Below are positions 7,884 through 17,579 of a stretch of DNA of 64,000 bases, piece by piece. Made by a program: the position numbers and the translations under genes. Position 1 is the stretch's first letter; each line of letters starts with the position of its first letter. The stretch comes from Pseudorhodobacter antarcticus (GTDB lineage Bacteria; Pseudomonadota; Alphaproteobacteria; Rhodobacterales; Rhodobacteraceae), in the NCBI RefSeq assembly GCF_900110135.1, contig NZ_FOCO01000013.1, positions 1 to 64,000 on the forward strand. The letters run 5' to 3'. A model generated the notes under the pieces. The model was not told the DNA's origin. It worked only from the letters and a program-made list of their open reading frames with translations, and ran no database searches.

Positions 7884-9818
7884 ATGTTTCAAAAGATACT
7901 GATCGCCAACCGTGGTGAAATTGCCTGCCGAATTATCGAAACCGCCCATAAACTTGGCGTTGCGACGGTCGCAGTTTATTCCGATGCCGACGTTGCGTCC
8001 AAACATGTTGCGATGGCGGATGAGGCGGTTCATATCGGTGGATCTGCCCCGCGTGACAGTTATCTGCGCGGCGATATGATCATTGCGGCGGCGCAGGCCA
8101 CGGGCGCGCAGGCAATCCATCCCGGTTATGGATTTTTGTCGGAAAACCCAGATTTTGTTGATGCTGTAGATGCTGCGGGTCTGGTTTTCATCGGCCCCTC
8201 AGCGCAGGCAATCCGCGCGATGGGGCTGAAAGATGCTGCGAAACGGCTGATGATGGCTGCAGGGGTGCCGGTGGTGCCCGGCTATCTTGGTGAAAACCAA
8301 GACTCAGCACATTTGGCTGCGGAAGCGTTAAAAATCACCTATCCTGTGTTGATAAAGGCCGTGGCGGGTGGTGGGGGCAAAGGCATGCGCTTGGTCGCCA
8401 ATTCAGGCGATTTTGCAGCCGCATTGGCAAGCGCGCAAGGTGAGGCGGCGACCGCGTTTGGCAATGACGCAGTACTGATTGAGAAATATGTCGATAAACC
8501 CCGCCATATTGAGGTGCAGGTGTTTGGCGATGGTGTGGATGCGGTGCATTTGTTTGAACGCGATTGTAGCCTACAACGGCGCCACCAAAAAGTGATTGAG
8601 GAGGCGCCAGCCCCCGGCATGACACCCCAAATGCGCACCGCGATGGGCGATGCGGCCGTCAATGCTGCCCGCGCGATTGGGTATAAAGGGGCCGGCACCA
8701 TCGAATTTATCGTTGATGCCAGTGACGGCCTGCGCGTTGATCGGTTTTGGTTCATGGAAATGAACACACGGTTGCAAGTAGAACATCCCGTGACCGAGGC
8801 AATTACTGGGGTTGATCTGGTCGAATGGCAGCTTCGGGTGGCATCTGGCGAACACTTGCCGCTGCGCCAGCAGGATTTGACAATTAAAGGCCACGCGTTT
8901 GAGGCCCGCCTCTATGCTGAGGATGTACTCGCCGGGTTTTTACCGGCAACGGGGCGGTTGGACCATTTGGTATTCCCATGTGATGCGCGTGCGGACAGTG
9001 GGGTGCGGGCGGGTGACACCATCAGCCCGTGGTACGATCCAATGATCGCCAAGATCATTACGCACGGACCCAGCCGCGCCGTGGCATTGTCGAAACTGTC
9101 GCGCGCCTTGGTGCAAACGCAAGTGGCGGGATCGGTCACGAACCTTGCGTTCCTTGTCGCGTTGACCCGGCATCAAGGGTTTGGTCAGGGGGATGTTGAC
9201 ACAGGATTGATTGGGCGGGATTTAGATGCTTTGATTGAAACGCCCATTGCCACTGCGCCCATCAAAGCGCTTGCGGCATTGGAAGTGGCCAAGTTACCAA
9301 ACGATGCTTTAGCGGGTTTTTTTCAATGGAACCCTTTGCGTCAAACCATCCTTTTGCGGCATCAAAGCGCGGTGTGCGATGCGATGCTGGAACTCCTTGG
9401 CCCCAACGCCGCGCGTGTTACCATGGACGGTCAAACACTGGTTGCAGATCGCAAAAACGGACTTTGGCACATAGACGGGGCGATAGGCGCAAAGGCGATG
9501 TGGACAGGGGCCAGTGTGACGGTCTTTGCACCAGAATGTGCGTTTAGCTTTTTCCCGATGGATCCCTTGGCGAAAGATGCTGTGGTGGCAGGGGATGGGC
9601 GCGCCACGCTGTCGCCGATGCCGGGAATGGTGAAGGCCGTTTTTGTGGTGGCAGGCCAGACGGTCACGGCGGGTGACCGTTTGTGTGTGCTGGAAGCGAT
9701 GAAGATGGAACATACCCTGACCGCCACGCGCGATGGGGTTGTTGCCGAAGTGCTGGCATCAGCGGACGAACAGGTCGAGGCGGGGGTGGCCCTGATCTTG
9801 TTAGAGGGGTCGGAATGA
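7884..9818 (+). CDS. mccA: Methylcrotonyl-CoA carboxylase, biotin-carrying (alpha) subunit
   Basis: ATP-dependent biotin carboxylase fused to a biotin carrier domain; carboxylates its own biotin for MccB. About 644 residues from ATG 7884. The upstream 22 codons of the open frame overlap the hairpin and are not family-like, so FQKILIANRGEIACRI is taken as the N terminus. Seen in order: biotin carboxylase N-domain, the ATP-grasp Gly-rich loop KAVAGGGGKGMR, EKYVDKPRHIEVQVFGD, the EMNTRLQVEHPVTE active-site strand, a poorly conserved middle, and the C-terminal biotinyl site VLEAMKMEHT whose Lys accepts biotin. BirA, encoded about 20 kb downstream, is the expected ligase. Confidence 0.94.
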   Translation: MFQKILIANRGEIACRIIETAHKLGVATVAVYSDADVASKHVAMADEAVHIGGSAPRDSYLRGDMIIAAAQATGAQAIHPGYGFLSENPDFVDAVDAAGLVFIGPSAQAIRAMGLKDAAKRLMMAAGVPVVPGYLGENQDSAHLAAEALKITYPVLIKAVAGGGGKGMRLVANSGDFAAALASAQGEAATAFGNDAVLIEKYVDKPRHIEVQVFGDGVDAVHLFERDCSLQRRHQKVIEEAPAPGMTPQMRTAMGDAAVNAARAIGYKGAGTIEFIVDASDGLRVDRFWFMEMNTRLQVEHPVTEAITGVDLVEWQLRVASGEHLPLRQQDLTIKGHAFEARLYAEDVLAGFLPATGRLDHLVFPCDARADSGVRAGDTISPWYDPMIAKIITHGPSRAVALSKLSRALVQTQVAGSVTNLAFLVALTRHQGFGQGDVDTGLIGRDLDALIETPIATAPIKALAALEVAKLPNDALAGFFQWNPLRQTILLRHQSAVCDAMLELLGPNAARVTMDGQTLVADRKNGLWHIDGAIGAKAMWTGASVTVFAPECAFSFFPMDPLAKDAVVAGDGRATLSPMPGMVKAVFVVAGQTVTAGDRLCVLEAMKMEHTLTATRDGVVAEVLASADEQVEAGVALILLEGSE

Positions 9819-10456
9819 TCCGGCTGCACCATATCGCACAATCACGATCTTTTCGCATTTTGTGGTTGCTAGAGGAGATCGGGCTGCCCTTTGATCTGAT
9901 CCCACATGCGTTCGACAAAACCCTGCGCGATCCTGCTTATTTGGCCTTGTCGCCCGTTGGTCGCGTGCCTGCCTTGGAAATCGACGGGCAAGCATTGTTT
10001 GAAAGCGGCGCGATTGCAGAATATTTGGTGGAAACCCGCGCTCCGCATTTGATGCGCGGTCCGGGGCAGGCGGGCCGCAGCACCTATCTGGAATGGGTGC
10101 ATTTTGGTGAAACCATTGGTCAACATCTGGCCAATCTGACCCAGCATAACATCGCCCTGCGCGAGGATTGCATGCGATCCCCGACAGTGATGCGTCTGGA
10201 GGCGAAGCGGCTGGCAAATTGCCTTGAGGCGGTCGCAGCGCAAGCAGGCGATGGATATGTGGCGGAAGATTTTTCAGCGGCGGATATTCAATGCGGATAC
10301 GGGCTGTGGCTGGGTCAACGTTTTGTTCGCTTGTCGACTGCGGCGCAGCAATATTTGAACCGACTGACGGCGCGCCCTGCGTTTCGGGCGGCATTGGCCA
10401 AGGATGGCCCCGCCAAGATCTATACCCGCGACTTTTATCCCGCACCGGAGGCGTAA
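9815..10456 (+). CDS. Glutathione S-transferase family protein in the leucine operon
   Basis: About 213 residues. The N-terminal thioredoxin-like half has the family layout (SRSFRILWLLEEIGLPFDL, then SPVGRVPALEIDG and ESGAIAEYL, matching the cis-Pro and glutathione-binding ES motif); an all-helical C-terminal half follows. ATG 9815 overlaps the mccA stop (ATGA), and the stop is directly followed by the mvaB start, so it is translationally coupled inside the leucine pathway operon. Glutathione conjugation of a reactive unsaturated intermediate is a reasonable guess but not shown. A paralogue lies at 54844-55458. Confidence 0.85.
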   Translation: MIRLHHIAQSRSFRILWLLEEIGLPFDLIPHAFDKTLRDPAYLALSPVGRVPALEIDGQALFESGAIAEYLVETRAPHLMRGPGQAGRSTYLEWVHFGETIGQHLANLTQHNIALREDCMRSPTVMRLEAKRLANCLEAVAAQAGDGYVAEDFSAADIQCGYGLWLGQRFVRLSTAAQQYLNRLTARPAFRAALAKDGPAKIYTRDFYPAPEA

Positions 10457-11332
10457 ATGGAGCGCGTTGAAATCTGCGAAGTTGGCCCGCGAGATGGTCT
10501 GCAAAATGAGACGCGGCTGATTCCCTTGGCCGAAAAGGTGGCATTGATTGATATTTTGTCGCGCGTAGGCTTTCGGCGGGTGGAGGTGGCCAGTTTCGTG
10601 TCGTCAAAATGGGTGCCGCAAATGGCCGACAGTGCGCAGGTTATGGCGCAAATCGCGCGTGTGCCCGGTGTTACATACGCGGCGCTGACCCCCAATATGC
10701 AAGGTTATGCGGCGGCGCGCGCGGCGCGGGTTGATGAGGTGGCGATTTTCGCCTCAGCCTCTGAAGGGTTTTCAAAGGCCAATCTGAACGCGACGATTAA
10801 CGAAAGCCTTGCGCGCTTTGCCCCGGTGGCGCAGGCGGCGCGACGCGATGGGGTCAAGCTGCGTTGCTATGTGTCTTGTGTCACGGATTGCCCTTTTGAT
10901 GGGCCTGTGCCCCCCGATGATGTCGCGCGTGTGGCGGCTGCGCTGAGCGATTTAGGGTGCCATGAGATCAGTCTGGGTGACACAATTGGGCGCGGCACGC
11001 CGCAAACGATAGATGCCATGTTGGACGCGGTTTTGAAGGTGGTGCCCACTGGCCAATTGGCGGGGCATTACCATGATACCAACGGTCGCGCGCTGGAAAA
11101 TATTGGCGCATCACTTGCGCGGGGGCTGCGGGTGTTTGATGCGGCGGTTGGGGGCCTTGGCGGTTGCCCTTATGCGCCGGGGGCGGCGGGTAATGTGGCG
11201 ACAGAGCGGGTGGCGCGCTATTTGACCGCCCAAGGGTTTGCGCATGGTTTAGATGTGGGGCTGTTGGACCAAGCGGCGGGGATGGCGTGGGCAATGACAA
11301 GGCGGGATAAGCATGACATATCAGACAATTGA
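10457..11332 (+). CDS. mvaB: Hydroxymethylglutaryl-CoA lyase
   Basis: Cleaves HMG-CoA to acetyl-CoA and acetoacetate, the last step of the leucine branch. TIM-barrel HMGL family: N-terminal EVGPRDGLQNE metal and substrate site, SFVSSKWVPQMAD, GHYHDTNGRAL metal-binding strand, and the HMG-CoA lyase signature GGLGGCPYAPGAAGN, whose Cys is catalytic. 291 residues. The ATG directly abuts the GST stop codon, and the 3' end overlaps the enoyl-CoA hydratase gene by 20 bases. Confidence 0.94.
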   Translation: MERVEICEVGPRDGLQNETRLIPLAEKVALIDILSRVGFRRVEVASFVSSKWVPQMADSAQVMAQIARVPGVTYAALTPNMQGYAAARAARVDEVAIFASASEGFSKANLNATINESLARFAPVAQAARRDGVKLRCYVSCVTDCPFDGPVPPDDVARVAAALSDLGCHEISLGDTIGRGTPQTIDAMLDAVLKVVPTGQLAGHYHDTNGRALENIGASLARGLRVFDAAVGGLGGCPYAPGAAGNVATERVARYLTAQGFAHGLDVGLLDQAAGMAWAMTRRDKHDISDN

Positions 11333-12098
11333 TCTGCAAACAGACGCACGGGGCGTGGCGACCTTGACGCTGGCGCGGCCTGAAAAACGCAATGCAATAT
11401 CAGCGCAGATGATTGCGGATTTGACCGATGCGGCAACTGTTCTGGCGGCAGATACGGCGGTACGCGTGGTAGTGCTGGCCGCACTTGGCGACAGTTTTTG
11501 TGCAGGAGGGGATCTAGGCTGGATGCGAGATCAAATGGTCGCTGATGGGCCGACACGCGCCGCTGAGGCACGCAAATTGGCGATGATGTTGGCCGCGTTG
11601 AACAATTTGCCCAAGCCTTTGATCGGGCGCGTGCAGGGGCAGGCCTATGGCGGTGGGATTGGGTTGATGGCGGTTTGCGATGTGGTCGTTGGGGTGGAAG
11701 GCGCGCGATTTGGCTTGACCGAAACTCGCCTGGGCCTGATCCCTGCGACCATCGGTCCTTATGTGATCGCGCGGATGGGGGCAGCCTGTGCGCGCAGGGT
11801 TTTTGCTTCCTCCCGGGTGTTTGATGCAGCACAAGCGGTTGGGTTGAACTTGATAAGCCAATTGGTCCCGGCCGATGGTTTGGATGCTGCGATTGAGGTG
11901 GAAGTGCTGTCATATCTGTCTTGCGCACCCGGTGCTGTGGTAGAGGCTAAGGCATTGATAAGGCATCTATCTCCGGCCCCCGATGCGGCCCAGATTGAGG
12001 TAAGCATCGCAGCCCTTGTCACCCGCTGGGAAAGCGCGGAGTGCGCTGAGGGCCTTGCTGCATTTTTCGCAAAGACCAGGCCAAGCTGGGTGCAATGA
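11313..12098 (+). CDS. liuC: Enoyl-CoA hydratase, probable methylglutaconyl-CoA hydratase
   Basis: Crotonase-superfamily protein of 261 residues; in this operon it most likely hydrates 3-methylglutaconyl-CoA to HMG-CoA, between MCC and HMG-CoA lyase. Seen: RPEKRNAIS near residue 25, the oxyanion-hole loop SFCAGGDLGWM (about 61-71), QGQAYGGGIGLMAVCD and the FGLTETRLGLIPATIGPYV stretch with the catalytic Glu. Overlaps mvaB by 20 bases. Last gene of the operon; no clear terminator was recognised in the 180 bases before nuoA. Specificity comes from context. Confidence 0.9.
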   Translation: MTYQTIDLQTDARGVATLTLARPEKRNAISAQMIADLTDAATVLAADTAVRVVVLAALGDSFCAGGDLGWMRDQMVADGPTRAAEARKLAMMLAALNNLPKPLIGRVQGQAYGGGIGLMAVCDVVVGVEGARFGLTETRLGLIPATIGPYVIARMGAACARRVFASSRVFDAAQAVGLNLISQLVPADGLDAAIEVEVLSYLSCAPGAVVEAKALIRHLSPAPDAAQIEVSIAALVTRWESAECAEGLAAFFAKTRPSWVQ

Positions 12099-12179
12099 GG
12101 GGCGCATTAAGCCCTTAAGCCATATTTTTAATTCAGTGAATTTACCACGTTTTCGCGGGGGTTTTCACACGGCCTTCGG

Positions 12180-12208
12180 TTGACCCCGCCCAGGTGGAGG
12201 AGTACATT
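12180..12208 (+). promoter_or_regulatory. Candidate sigma-70 promoter of the nuo operon
   Basis: TTGACC (12180-12185) and TACATT (12203-12208) are separated by exactly 17 bases, close to the housekeeping consensus. The pair lies 68 bases upstream of the GTG start of nuoA. Transcription would begin near 12215. Predicted from sequence only. Confidence 0.5.
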
Positions 12209-12275
12209 GAACACTAAATGTCTTTCGCCCTTCGGCGCTGGATGGTCGTGTGCCCTGATGGATAGGAGCAACTTC

Positions 12276-12641
12276 GTGGATCAAATGCTGCGGGAATATC
12301 TGCCGATAATCATTTTCTTGGCCATTGCTATTGGACTGGGGCTGGTTTTGTTGCTTGCCGCAGTCGTGCTGGCGGTCAGCAACCCCGACCCAGAAAAAGT
12401 TTCGGCTTATGAATGTGGCTTCAACGCTTTTGACGACGCGCGCATGAAATTTGATGTTCGCTTCTATCTGGTGTCGATCTTGTTCATCATTTTTGACCTT
12501 GAAGTGGCGTTCTTGTTCCCTTGGGCTGTCGCCTTTGGCGAAATTTCGATGACCGCGTTCTGGTCGATGATGGTGTTTCTGGCCGTTTTGACGGTCGGTT
12601 TTGCATATGAATGGAAAAAAGGAGCGCTGGAATGGGAGTGA
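12276..12641 (+). CDS. nuoA: NADH-quinone oxidoreductase subunit A
   Basis: Small membrane subunit of complex I at the junction with the peripheral arm. 121 residues with three hydrophobic helices; the conserved loop [21 protein letters not shown] is present. GTG 12276 is chosen because AGGAG (12264-12268) is 7 bases upstream and it gives the usual length; an in-frame extension to 12180 is not family-like. First gene of the nuo operon, overlapping nuoB by 10 bases. Confidence 0.93.
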   Translation: MDQMLREYLPIIIFLAIAIGLGLVLLLAAVVLAVSNPDPEKVSAYECGFNAFDDARMKFDVRFYLVSILFIIFDLEVAFLFPWAVAFGEISMTAFWSMMVFLAVLTVGFAYEWKKGALEWE

Positions 12642-13165
12642 TGGCAGGTTCCAACACCGCAGCCGCGGATCTGGAGGCTTCGACGCAAGCCTTGAATGCT
12701 CAATTGCAGGACAAAGGATTTTTGCTGACCTCGTCCGAGGATATTATCAACTGGGCGCGCACGGGATCGCTGCACTGGATGACCTTTGGGTTGGCCTGTT
12801 GCGCGGTTGAAATGATGCATACCGCGATGCCGCGTTATGATGTGGAACGGTTTGGCTTTGCGCCCCGCGCATCGCCGCGGCAGTCGGATGTGATGATCGT
12901 GGCAGGCACGTTGACCAACAAAATGGCCCCGGCGCTGCGCAAGGTTTATGACCAGATGCCAGAGCCGCGTTACGTGATTTCCATGGGGTCCTGCGCAAAC
13001 GGGGGCGGGTATTACCACTATAGCTATTCTGTGGTGCGTGGCTGTGACAGGATTGTTCCGGTTGATATTTACGTGCCCGGCTGCCCCCCAAGTGCTGAGG
13101 CGTTGCTATATGGTATCTTGCAGTTGCAGCGCAAAATTCGCCGTACCGGCACGCTGGTTCGTTAA
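12632..13165 (+). CDS. nuoB: NADH-quinone oxidoreductase subunit B
   Basis: Carries the N2 [4Fe-4S] cluster that reduces quinone. 177 residues from ATG 12632, with AAAGGAG 7-8 bases upstream; the longer frame start at 12611 is rejected. Cluster ligands are visible in [10 protein letters not shown] (tandem Cys), [14 protein letters not shown] and [12 protein letters not shown]. The N-terminal 20 residues are variable. Start lies inside the 3' end of nuoA. Confidence 0.95.
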   Translation: MGVMAGSNTAAADLEASTQALNAQLQDKGFLLTSSEDIINWARTGSLHWMTFGLACCAVEMMHTAMPRYDVERFGFAPRASPRQSDVMIVAGTLTNKMAPALRKVYDQMPEPRYVISMGSCANGGGYYHYSYSVVRGCDRIVPVDIYVPGCPPSAEALLYGILQLQRKIRRTGTLVR

Positions 13166-13177
13166 GGAGCGATTGAA

Positions 13178-13789
13178 ATGAGTGAAATCCTTAGTGAATT
13201 GGCTGCGCGGCTGGAACTGCGTCATCCTGATGCGATTGTTTCGACAGCGATCACGCATGGCGAACTGACTGTGACAGTGCAGGCGCGCGCATTGGTAGGC
13301 TTTGTCGACTACCTGAAAACGGATGGGAATTGCCAGTTTTCGAGCCTTGTTGACATCACGGCGATTGATTACCCCGAGCGGACATCAGCGCGGTTCGATG
13401 TTGTCTATCACTTCCTGTCGATGTACCAAAACACCCGCCTGCGCGTGAAATTGGCGCTACGCGAGGATGAAATGGTGCCGTCGATCACCTCTGTTCACCC
13501 ATCCGCCAATTGGTTTGAGCGGGAGGTGTTTGACATGTTCGGCATCTTGTTTTCGGGGCATCCAGATTTGCGGCGCATCCTTACAGATTACGGGTTTCGC
13601 GGCCATCCTTTGCGCAAGGATTTTCCGACCACCGGCTATACCGAAGTGCGCTATGACGAGGTGCAAAAGCGCGTGATTTATGAACCGGTGACCTTGGTTC
13701 AAGAATACCGCCAGTTTGATTTCATGTCGCCATGGGAAGGTGCGCAATATGTGCTGCCCGGCGATGAGAAGAAAGAGGGAGCGAAGTGA
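13178..13789 (+). CDS. nuoC: NADH-quinone oxidoreductase subunit C
   Basis: Peripheral-arm 30 kDa subunit of complex I, 203 residues, without cofactors, packing against NuoD. The family signature is seen around [30 protein letters not shown], followed by HPLRKDFP and the C-terminal FDFMSPWEG. Separate from nuoD, not fused as in enterobacteria. A purine-rich Shine-Dalgarno (AAGGAG, 13164-13169) precedes ATG 13178. The stop overlaps the start of nuoD. Confidence 0.95.
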   Translation: MSEILSELAARLELRHPDAIVSTAITHGELTVTVQARALVGFVDYLKTDGNCQFSSLVDITAIDYPERTSARFDVVYHFLSMYQNTRLRVKLALREDEMVPSITSVHPSANWFEREVFDMFGILFSGHPDLRRILTDYGFRGHPLRKDFPTTGYTEVRYDEVQKRVIYEPVTLVQEYRQFDFMSPWEGAQYVLPGDEKKEGAK

Positions 13790-15024
13790 TGGACGGCGAT
13801 ATCCGCGTGAACACTTACGACGATGGCTCCACCGATTTTGAGACGGGCGAACAACGTATCCGCAACTTTAACATCAACTTCGGGCCGCAACACCCTGCGG
13901 CGCATGGTGTTTTGCGTCTTGTGCTGGAGCTGGACGGCGAGATTGTGGAGCGCTGTGATCCGCATATCGGCCTGTTGCACCGTGGCACCGAAAAGCTGAT
14001 GGAAAGCCGCACCTACCTGCAAAATCTGCCCTATTTTGATCGCTTGGATTATGTGGCGCCGATGAACCAAGAGCATGCTTGGTGTTTGGCAATCGAGCGA
14101 TTGACGGGTGTGGAAGTGCCACGCCGTGCGCAGTTGATCCGGGTTTTGTTCTGCGAAATTGGGCGTGTTTTAAGCCATTTGCTGAATGTGACCACTCAAG
14201 CGATGGACGTGGGCGCATTGACCCCGCCCTTGTGGGGGTTTGAAGAGCGCGAAAAACTGATGGTGTTTTATGAGCGGGCCAGCGGAGCGCGTTTGCATGC
14301 TGCGTATTTCCGGCCCGGCGGCGTGCATCAAGATCTGACATCCGCGCTGATTGAAGATATTGACGAATGGGCGCAGGATTTTCCGCGCGTTTTGAATGAT
14401 ATTGACGGGTTGTTAACCGAAAACCGCATTTTCAAGCAGCGCAACGCTGATATTGGTGTGGTAAGCGAACAAGACATTTTGGACTGGGGCTTTTCTGGCG
14501 TCATGGTGCGCGGCTCCGGGCTTGCATGGGATTTGCGCCGTGCGCAACCTTATGAATGTTATGATGAATTTGAATTTCAAATCCCGGTTGGCAAGAATGG
14601 TGATTGCTATGATCGCTACCTCTGCCGGATGGCGGAAATGCGGGAAAGCACATCAATCATCCGACAAGCGCTGGCCAAGCTGTGCAAAGAGCCCGGTGAT
14701 ATTTTGGCGCGCGGCAAGATCACCCCGCCAAAACGGGGTGAGATGAAAACCTCGATGGAAGCGTTAATTCACCATTTCAAACTGTATACTGAAGGGTTCC
14801 ACGTACCCGCTGGTGAAATTTATGCGGCTGTTGAGGCACCAAAAGGTGAATTTGGCGTCTATTTGGTCGCTGATGGGACGAATAAACCTTACCGTGCCAA
14901 AATCCGGGCACCGGGTTTTTTACATCTGCAAGCGATGGATTACCTGTGCAAAGGTCATCAATTGGCCGATGTTGCCGCGATCATTGGCACCATGGACGTG
15001 GTGTTCGGGGAGATTGACCGGTGA
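13789..15024 (+). CDS. nuoD: NADH-quinone oxidoreductase subunit D
   Basis: 49 kDa subunit that forms the quinone-binding cavity with NuoB. 411 residues. Seen: [18 protein letters not shown] (quinone-site His loop), [27 protein letters not shown] and the C-terminal [13 protein letters not shown] 13789 has AGAGGGA (13774-13780) 8 bases upstream; an in-frame GTG at 13786 is the alternative. Overlaps nuoC by one base and the next small gene by four. Confidence 0.95.
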   Translation: MDGDIRVNTYDDGSTDFETGEQRIRNFNINFGPQHPAAHGVLRLVLELDGEIVERCDPHIGLLHRGTEKLMESRTYLQNLPYFDRLDYVAPMNQEHAWCLAIERLTGVEVPRRAQLIRVLFCEIGRVLSHLLNVTTQAMDVGALTPPLWGFEEREKLMVFYERASGARLHAAYFRPGGVHQDLTSALIEDIDEWAQDFPRVLNDIDGLLTENRIFKQRNADIGVVSEQDILDWGFSGVMVRGSGLAWDLRRAQPYECYDEFEFQIPVGKNGDCYDRYLCRMAEMRESTSIIRQALAKLCKEPGDILARGKITPPKRGEMKTSMEALIHHFKLYTEGFHVPAGEIYAAVEAPKGEFGVYLVADGTNKPYRAKIRAPGFLHLQAMDYLCKGHQLADVAAIIGTMDVVFGEIDR

Positions 15025-15326
15025 AGAATACGCTTCTGACACTTTTATTTATGACAATACCAGTTGTCGCCTCGTCATTTGAGACGGGCACTTCTGCATT
15101 TCGGTGGTCATCAGATTTAGCGGCAGAGGAGTTTGCGCCGATCGCAATGTCGGGTGTCCCAAATTCGATCTATGGCATGGCGCGGGATGGTGCGATCTAT
15201 CTTTGTGTTGTTGCTGACAGCTCTGAAAATCAAGCCAAACGCAAGCTTGTCTTGCTGGCAGAACTCGCGGGGGAGAACCCGGAGCCAATGCTTCCGAATA
15301 TTCCCGTTACCTGTATTCTGACCTAA
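15021..15326 (+). CDS. Small exported protein between nuoD and nuoE, unknown function
   Basis: 101 residues, not recognised. A Lys-Asn start and hydrophobic stretch ([14 protein letters not shown]) look like a signal peptide cleaved around residue 18-20, so it is probably periplasmic. Two Cys (in [10 protein letters not shown] and near the C-terminal CILT) could form a disulphide. GTG 15021 overlaps the nuoD stop (GTGA), so translation is coupled to complex I. Inserts of this kind occur in nuo operons of this order. A role in complex I assembly is only suggested by position. Confidence 0.65.
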   Translation: MKNTLLTLLFMTIPVVASSFETGTSAFRWSSDLAAEEFAPIAMSGVPNSIYGMARDGAIYLCVVADSSENQAKRKLVLLAELAGENPEPMLPNIPVTCILT

Positions 15327-15336
15327 TAGGACCGCC

Positions 15337-16491
15337 ATGCTCCGCCGTTTGCACAAAGAACAGCCCGCCACTTTTGCCTTCACCCCTGCCAATCAGCAGT
15401 GGGCCGCTGGCCAGATTTCCAAATATCCCGAAGGGCGGCAGGCCAGCGCTATCATTCCGCTGCTTTGGCGCGCGCAGGAACAAGATGGCTGGCTGACCCG
15501 GCCCGCGATCGAACATATCGCGGATATGCTGGGCATGGCCTATATTCGGGCGCTGGAAGTTGCCACATTTTATTTCATGTTCCAGCTGCAACCTGTTGGC
15601 AAAATTGCTAATATCCAGATTTGCGGCACCACGTCTTGCATGATTTGTGGGGCCGAAGATTTGATTGCGGTTTGCAAAGAATTGATTGCGCCCAAAGCGC
15701 ACACGCTGTCAGCCGATGGTAACTTTTCATGGGAAGAAGTTGAATGTCTTGGGGCCTGCACCAATGCGCCGATGGCCCAAATTGGCAAGGACTATTATGA
15801 GGATTTGACCCCTGACACGCTGCGCGATTTGATTGCACGGTTCGCCAAAGGCGAGGTCCCCGTGCCCGGCCCGCAAAATGGTCGCTATGCCTCGGAGCCA
15901 TTGATCGGTTTGACCAGTCTGCAAGATCATGCCGCTGGCCGCAAACCCTACAACGCCAGCGCGCAAGCGGCTGTGGATTTGGGCGATACAGTAAAGCGCA
16001 TCGACGGCACTGAAGTGCCGATTTTGACGCCTTGGCTTGGGAAATCAGGCAGCAAACCTGCCAAAGCACCTAACCCGACCCAGGGCGCACCCAAGATGCA
16101 ATCCGCGATGAGCGCGCCGCAAATGATCGCTTCCGAAAAAGCGGCCAGCACGACTGCTGTCGACAAAGGGCGCCCGGCCACAGCAACCGCAGATGTTGGC
16201 AGCAAGCCAGCGGCGTTAGCATCTGCCCGTGATGGTAAAGCGGATGATTTAAAGCAGATCAAAGGTATCGGGCCAAAGCTGGAAGAGCTTTGCAACACCC
16301 TTGGGTTTTACCATTTTGATCAGATTGCCAATTGGTCCGATGCAGAAATCGCATGGATGGACGAGAATTTGGAAGGTTTTAAGGGGCGTGTCACCCGTGA
16401 CACTTGGGTGGCACAAGCAAAACCTTTGGCTGCGGGGGGAGAAACTGATTTTTCCGCGCGGGTAGAAAAGGCAGTGTCTATTGACCTATAG
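15337..16491 (+). CDS. nuoE: NADH-quinone oxidoreductase subunit E with C-terminal HhH-like extension
   Basis: 24 kDa subunit with the N1a [2Fe-2S] cluster; ligands C96, C101, C137 and C141 are all present in the thioredoxin-like domain (about 60-170). At 384 residues it is over twice the usual length. The extension has a low-complexity Ala/Lys/Pro linker (about 225-300), then a helix-hairpin-helix-like module starting [14 protein letters not shown] and running through HFDQIANW and [11 protein letters not shown]. The downstream gene ends with a paralogous module. Such tails are known in alphaproteobacterial NuoE; their job is not clear from sequence. Confidence 0.93.
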   Translation: MLRRLHKEQPATFAFTPANQQWAAGQISKYPEGRQASAIIPLLWRAQEQDGWLTRPAIEHIADMLGMAYIRALEVATFYFMFQLQPVGKIANIQICGTTSCMICGAEDLIAVCKELIAPKAHTLSADGNFSWEEVECLGACTNAPMAQIGKDYYEDLTPDTLRDLIARFAKGEVPVPGPQNGRYASEPLIGLTSLQDHAAGRKPYNASAQAAVDLGDTVKRIDGTEVPILTPWLGKSGSKPAKAPNPTQGAPKMQSAMSAPQMIASEKAASTTAVDKGRPATATADVGSKPAALASARDGKADDLKQIKGIGPKLEELCNTLGFYHFDQIANWSDAEIAWMDENLEGFKGRVTRDTWVAQAKPLAAGGETDFSARVEKAVSIDL

Positions 16492-16506
16492 ATGCAAGGG
16501 AACGTC

Positions 16507-17325
16507 ATGATGCAAAAGAAATCATACATCTTTACCTGTCCGGGTATTTGCTGGATTGTCGGTGCCGCCTTTGGTGTGCTGCTGGCGATTTTGCTTGGCT
16601 TGGGGATGCTTGCAGGTCTTTTTTGTGCCGTGGTTGTCAGTGTCGGTGCGGCGTTGTTTTTGCAGTGGGCGCTCTGTCATGTGCAGGGACAAACACCTGT
16701 TTCCGAGGCGATGCCAGCATCAAACCCAACGTCCGTTGGGCAACCTGCAGCGCAAAGTACTGGTTTCATTGCGGATACTGTGAAGGCTGATCTGTCGGCA
16801 GGATCGGAAGTAGTTTCGCCACCGCCTGTTTCCTTGGTATCTGCTGCTGTCACTGTGCCCGAAGTCCAAAACGTACAAAAACCCGCTGCATTCAAGACAA
16901 AGTCGGCTGCCGCTGAAAAGTCGGTTGTGAAAGCTGAAACGCCCAAAAAGTCAGCGGAAAAGATTAAGTCGCAGACGAGCGTCAAAAAAACAAAGCCTGC
17001 CGCAAAAGTTGCACCAGTGGGTGGGACTGTTGCAGTAGATGGCAAACCTGAGATGCTTTTAGTCGCGCGCGATGGAAAAGCAGATAATTTGAAAGAAATT
17101 AAAGGGGTTGGTCCGAAACTGGAAGCTTTGCTGAACCGGATGGGCGTGTTTCATTTTGATCAAATTGCCAGTTGGCGGGTTGCAGAGGTTGCTTGGGTCG
17201 ATCAAAATATTGAAGGCTTCAAGGGCCGAGTGTCTCGCGATGCTTGGGTTGATCAAGCCAAAATCCTAGCTGCTGGTGAAGACACGGCGTTTTCCAAGCG
17301 CGTCGACAAGGGCGAGATCTACTGA
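16507..17325 (+). CDS. Membrane-anchored protein with NuoE-type HhH tail, unknown function
   Basis: About 272 residues. Two closely spaced hydrophobic segments (roughly residues 12-32 and 34-54) are followed by a Ser/Ala/Lys/Pro-rich linker and a C-terminal module (LKEIKGVGPKLEALLN, HFDQIASW, GFKGRVSRDAW) closely matching the end of NuoE. ATG 16507 is chosen because AAGGGA (16496-16501) lies five bases ahead; ATG 16492 would lack this. It appears to be a duplication of the NuoE tail placed on a membrane anchor. Attachment of the peripheral arm or an assembly role is conceivable, not shown. Confidence 0.72.
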   Translation: MMQKKSYIFTCPGICWIVGAAFGVLLAILLGLGMLAGLFCAVVVSVGAALFLQWALCHVQGQTPVSEAMPASNPTSVGQPAAQSTGFIADTVKADLSAGSEVVSPPPVSLVSAAVTVPEVQNVQKPAAFKTKSAAAEKSVVKAETPKKSAEKIKSQTSVKKTKPAAKVAPVGGTVAVDGKPEMLLVARDGKADNLKEIKGVGPKLEALLNRMGVFHFDQIASWRVAEVAWVDQNIEGFKGRVSRDAWVDQAKILAAGEDTAFSKRVDKGEIY

Positions 17326-17327
17326 AA

Positions 17328-17570
17328 ATGTCCAAATCGCAACCCAGTAAGATTGACGTTCAGAACGCAAAAGACTCGTGCTTGGTGGCCATCGTGCTGG
17401 TCGGTACTATGGCGCTTTGGCTGGGCGCACAGTGGATGGGCGGTGAACTGGGTTGGGAGCCGCGCTTTGTATTTCTGTTTGATTTGGCCGCATTGGCCGC
17501 GTTCTTTTGGACGATGGTCGTAACTTATCGGATCTGGCGGCGGAATAAATCCGTCTCCGGGCGCAATTGA
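17328..17570 (+). CDS. DUF5337 family small membrane protein
   Basis: 80 residues with two predicted membrane helices (about 20-38 and 48-66) and a basic C-terminal tail (RIWRRNK). Matches the DUF5337 proteins I know from nuo operons of Rhodobacterales, which have the same size and the FLFDLAALAAFFW-like second helix. Starts two bases after the previous stop and ends nine bases before nuoF. Function unknown; the conserved place suggests a link with complex I. Confidence 0.72.
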   Translation: MSKSQPSKIDVQNAKDSCLVAIVLVGTMALWLGAQWMGGELGWEPRFVFLFDLAALAAFFWTMVVTYRIWRRNKSVSGRN

Positions 17571-17579
17571 GGGCATGAC

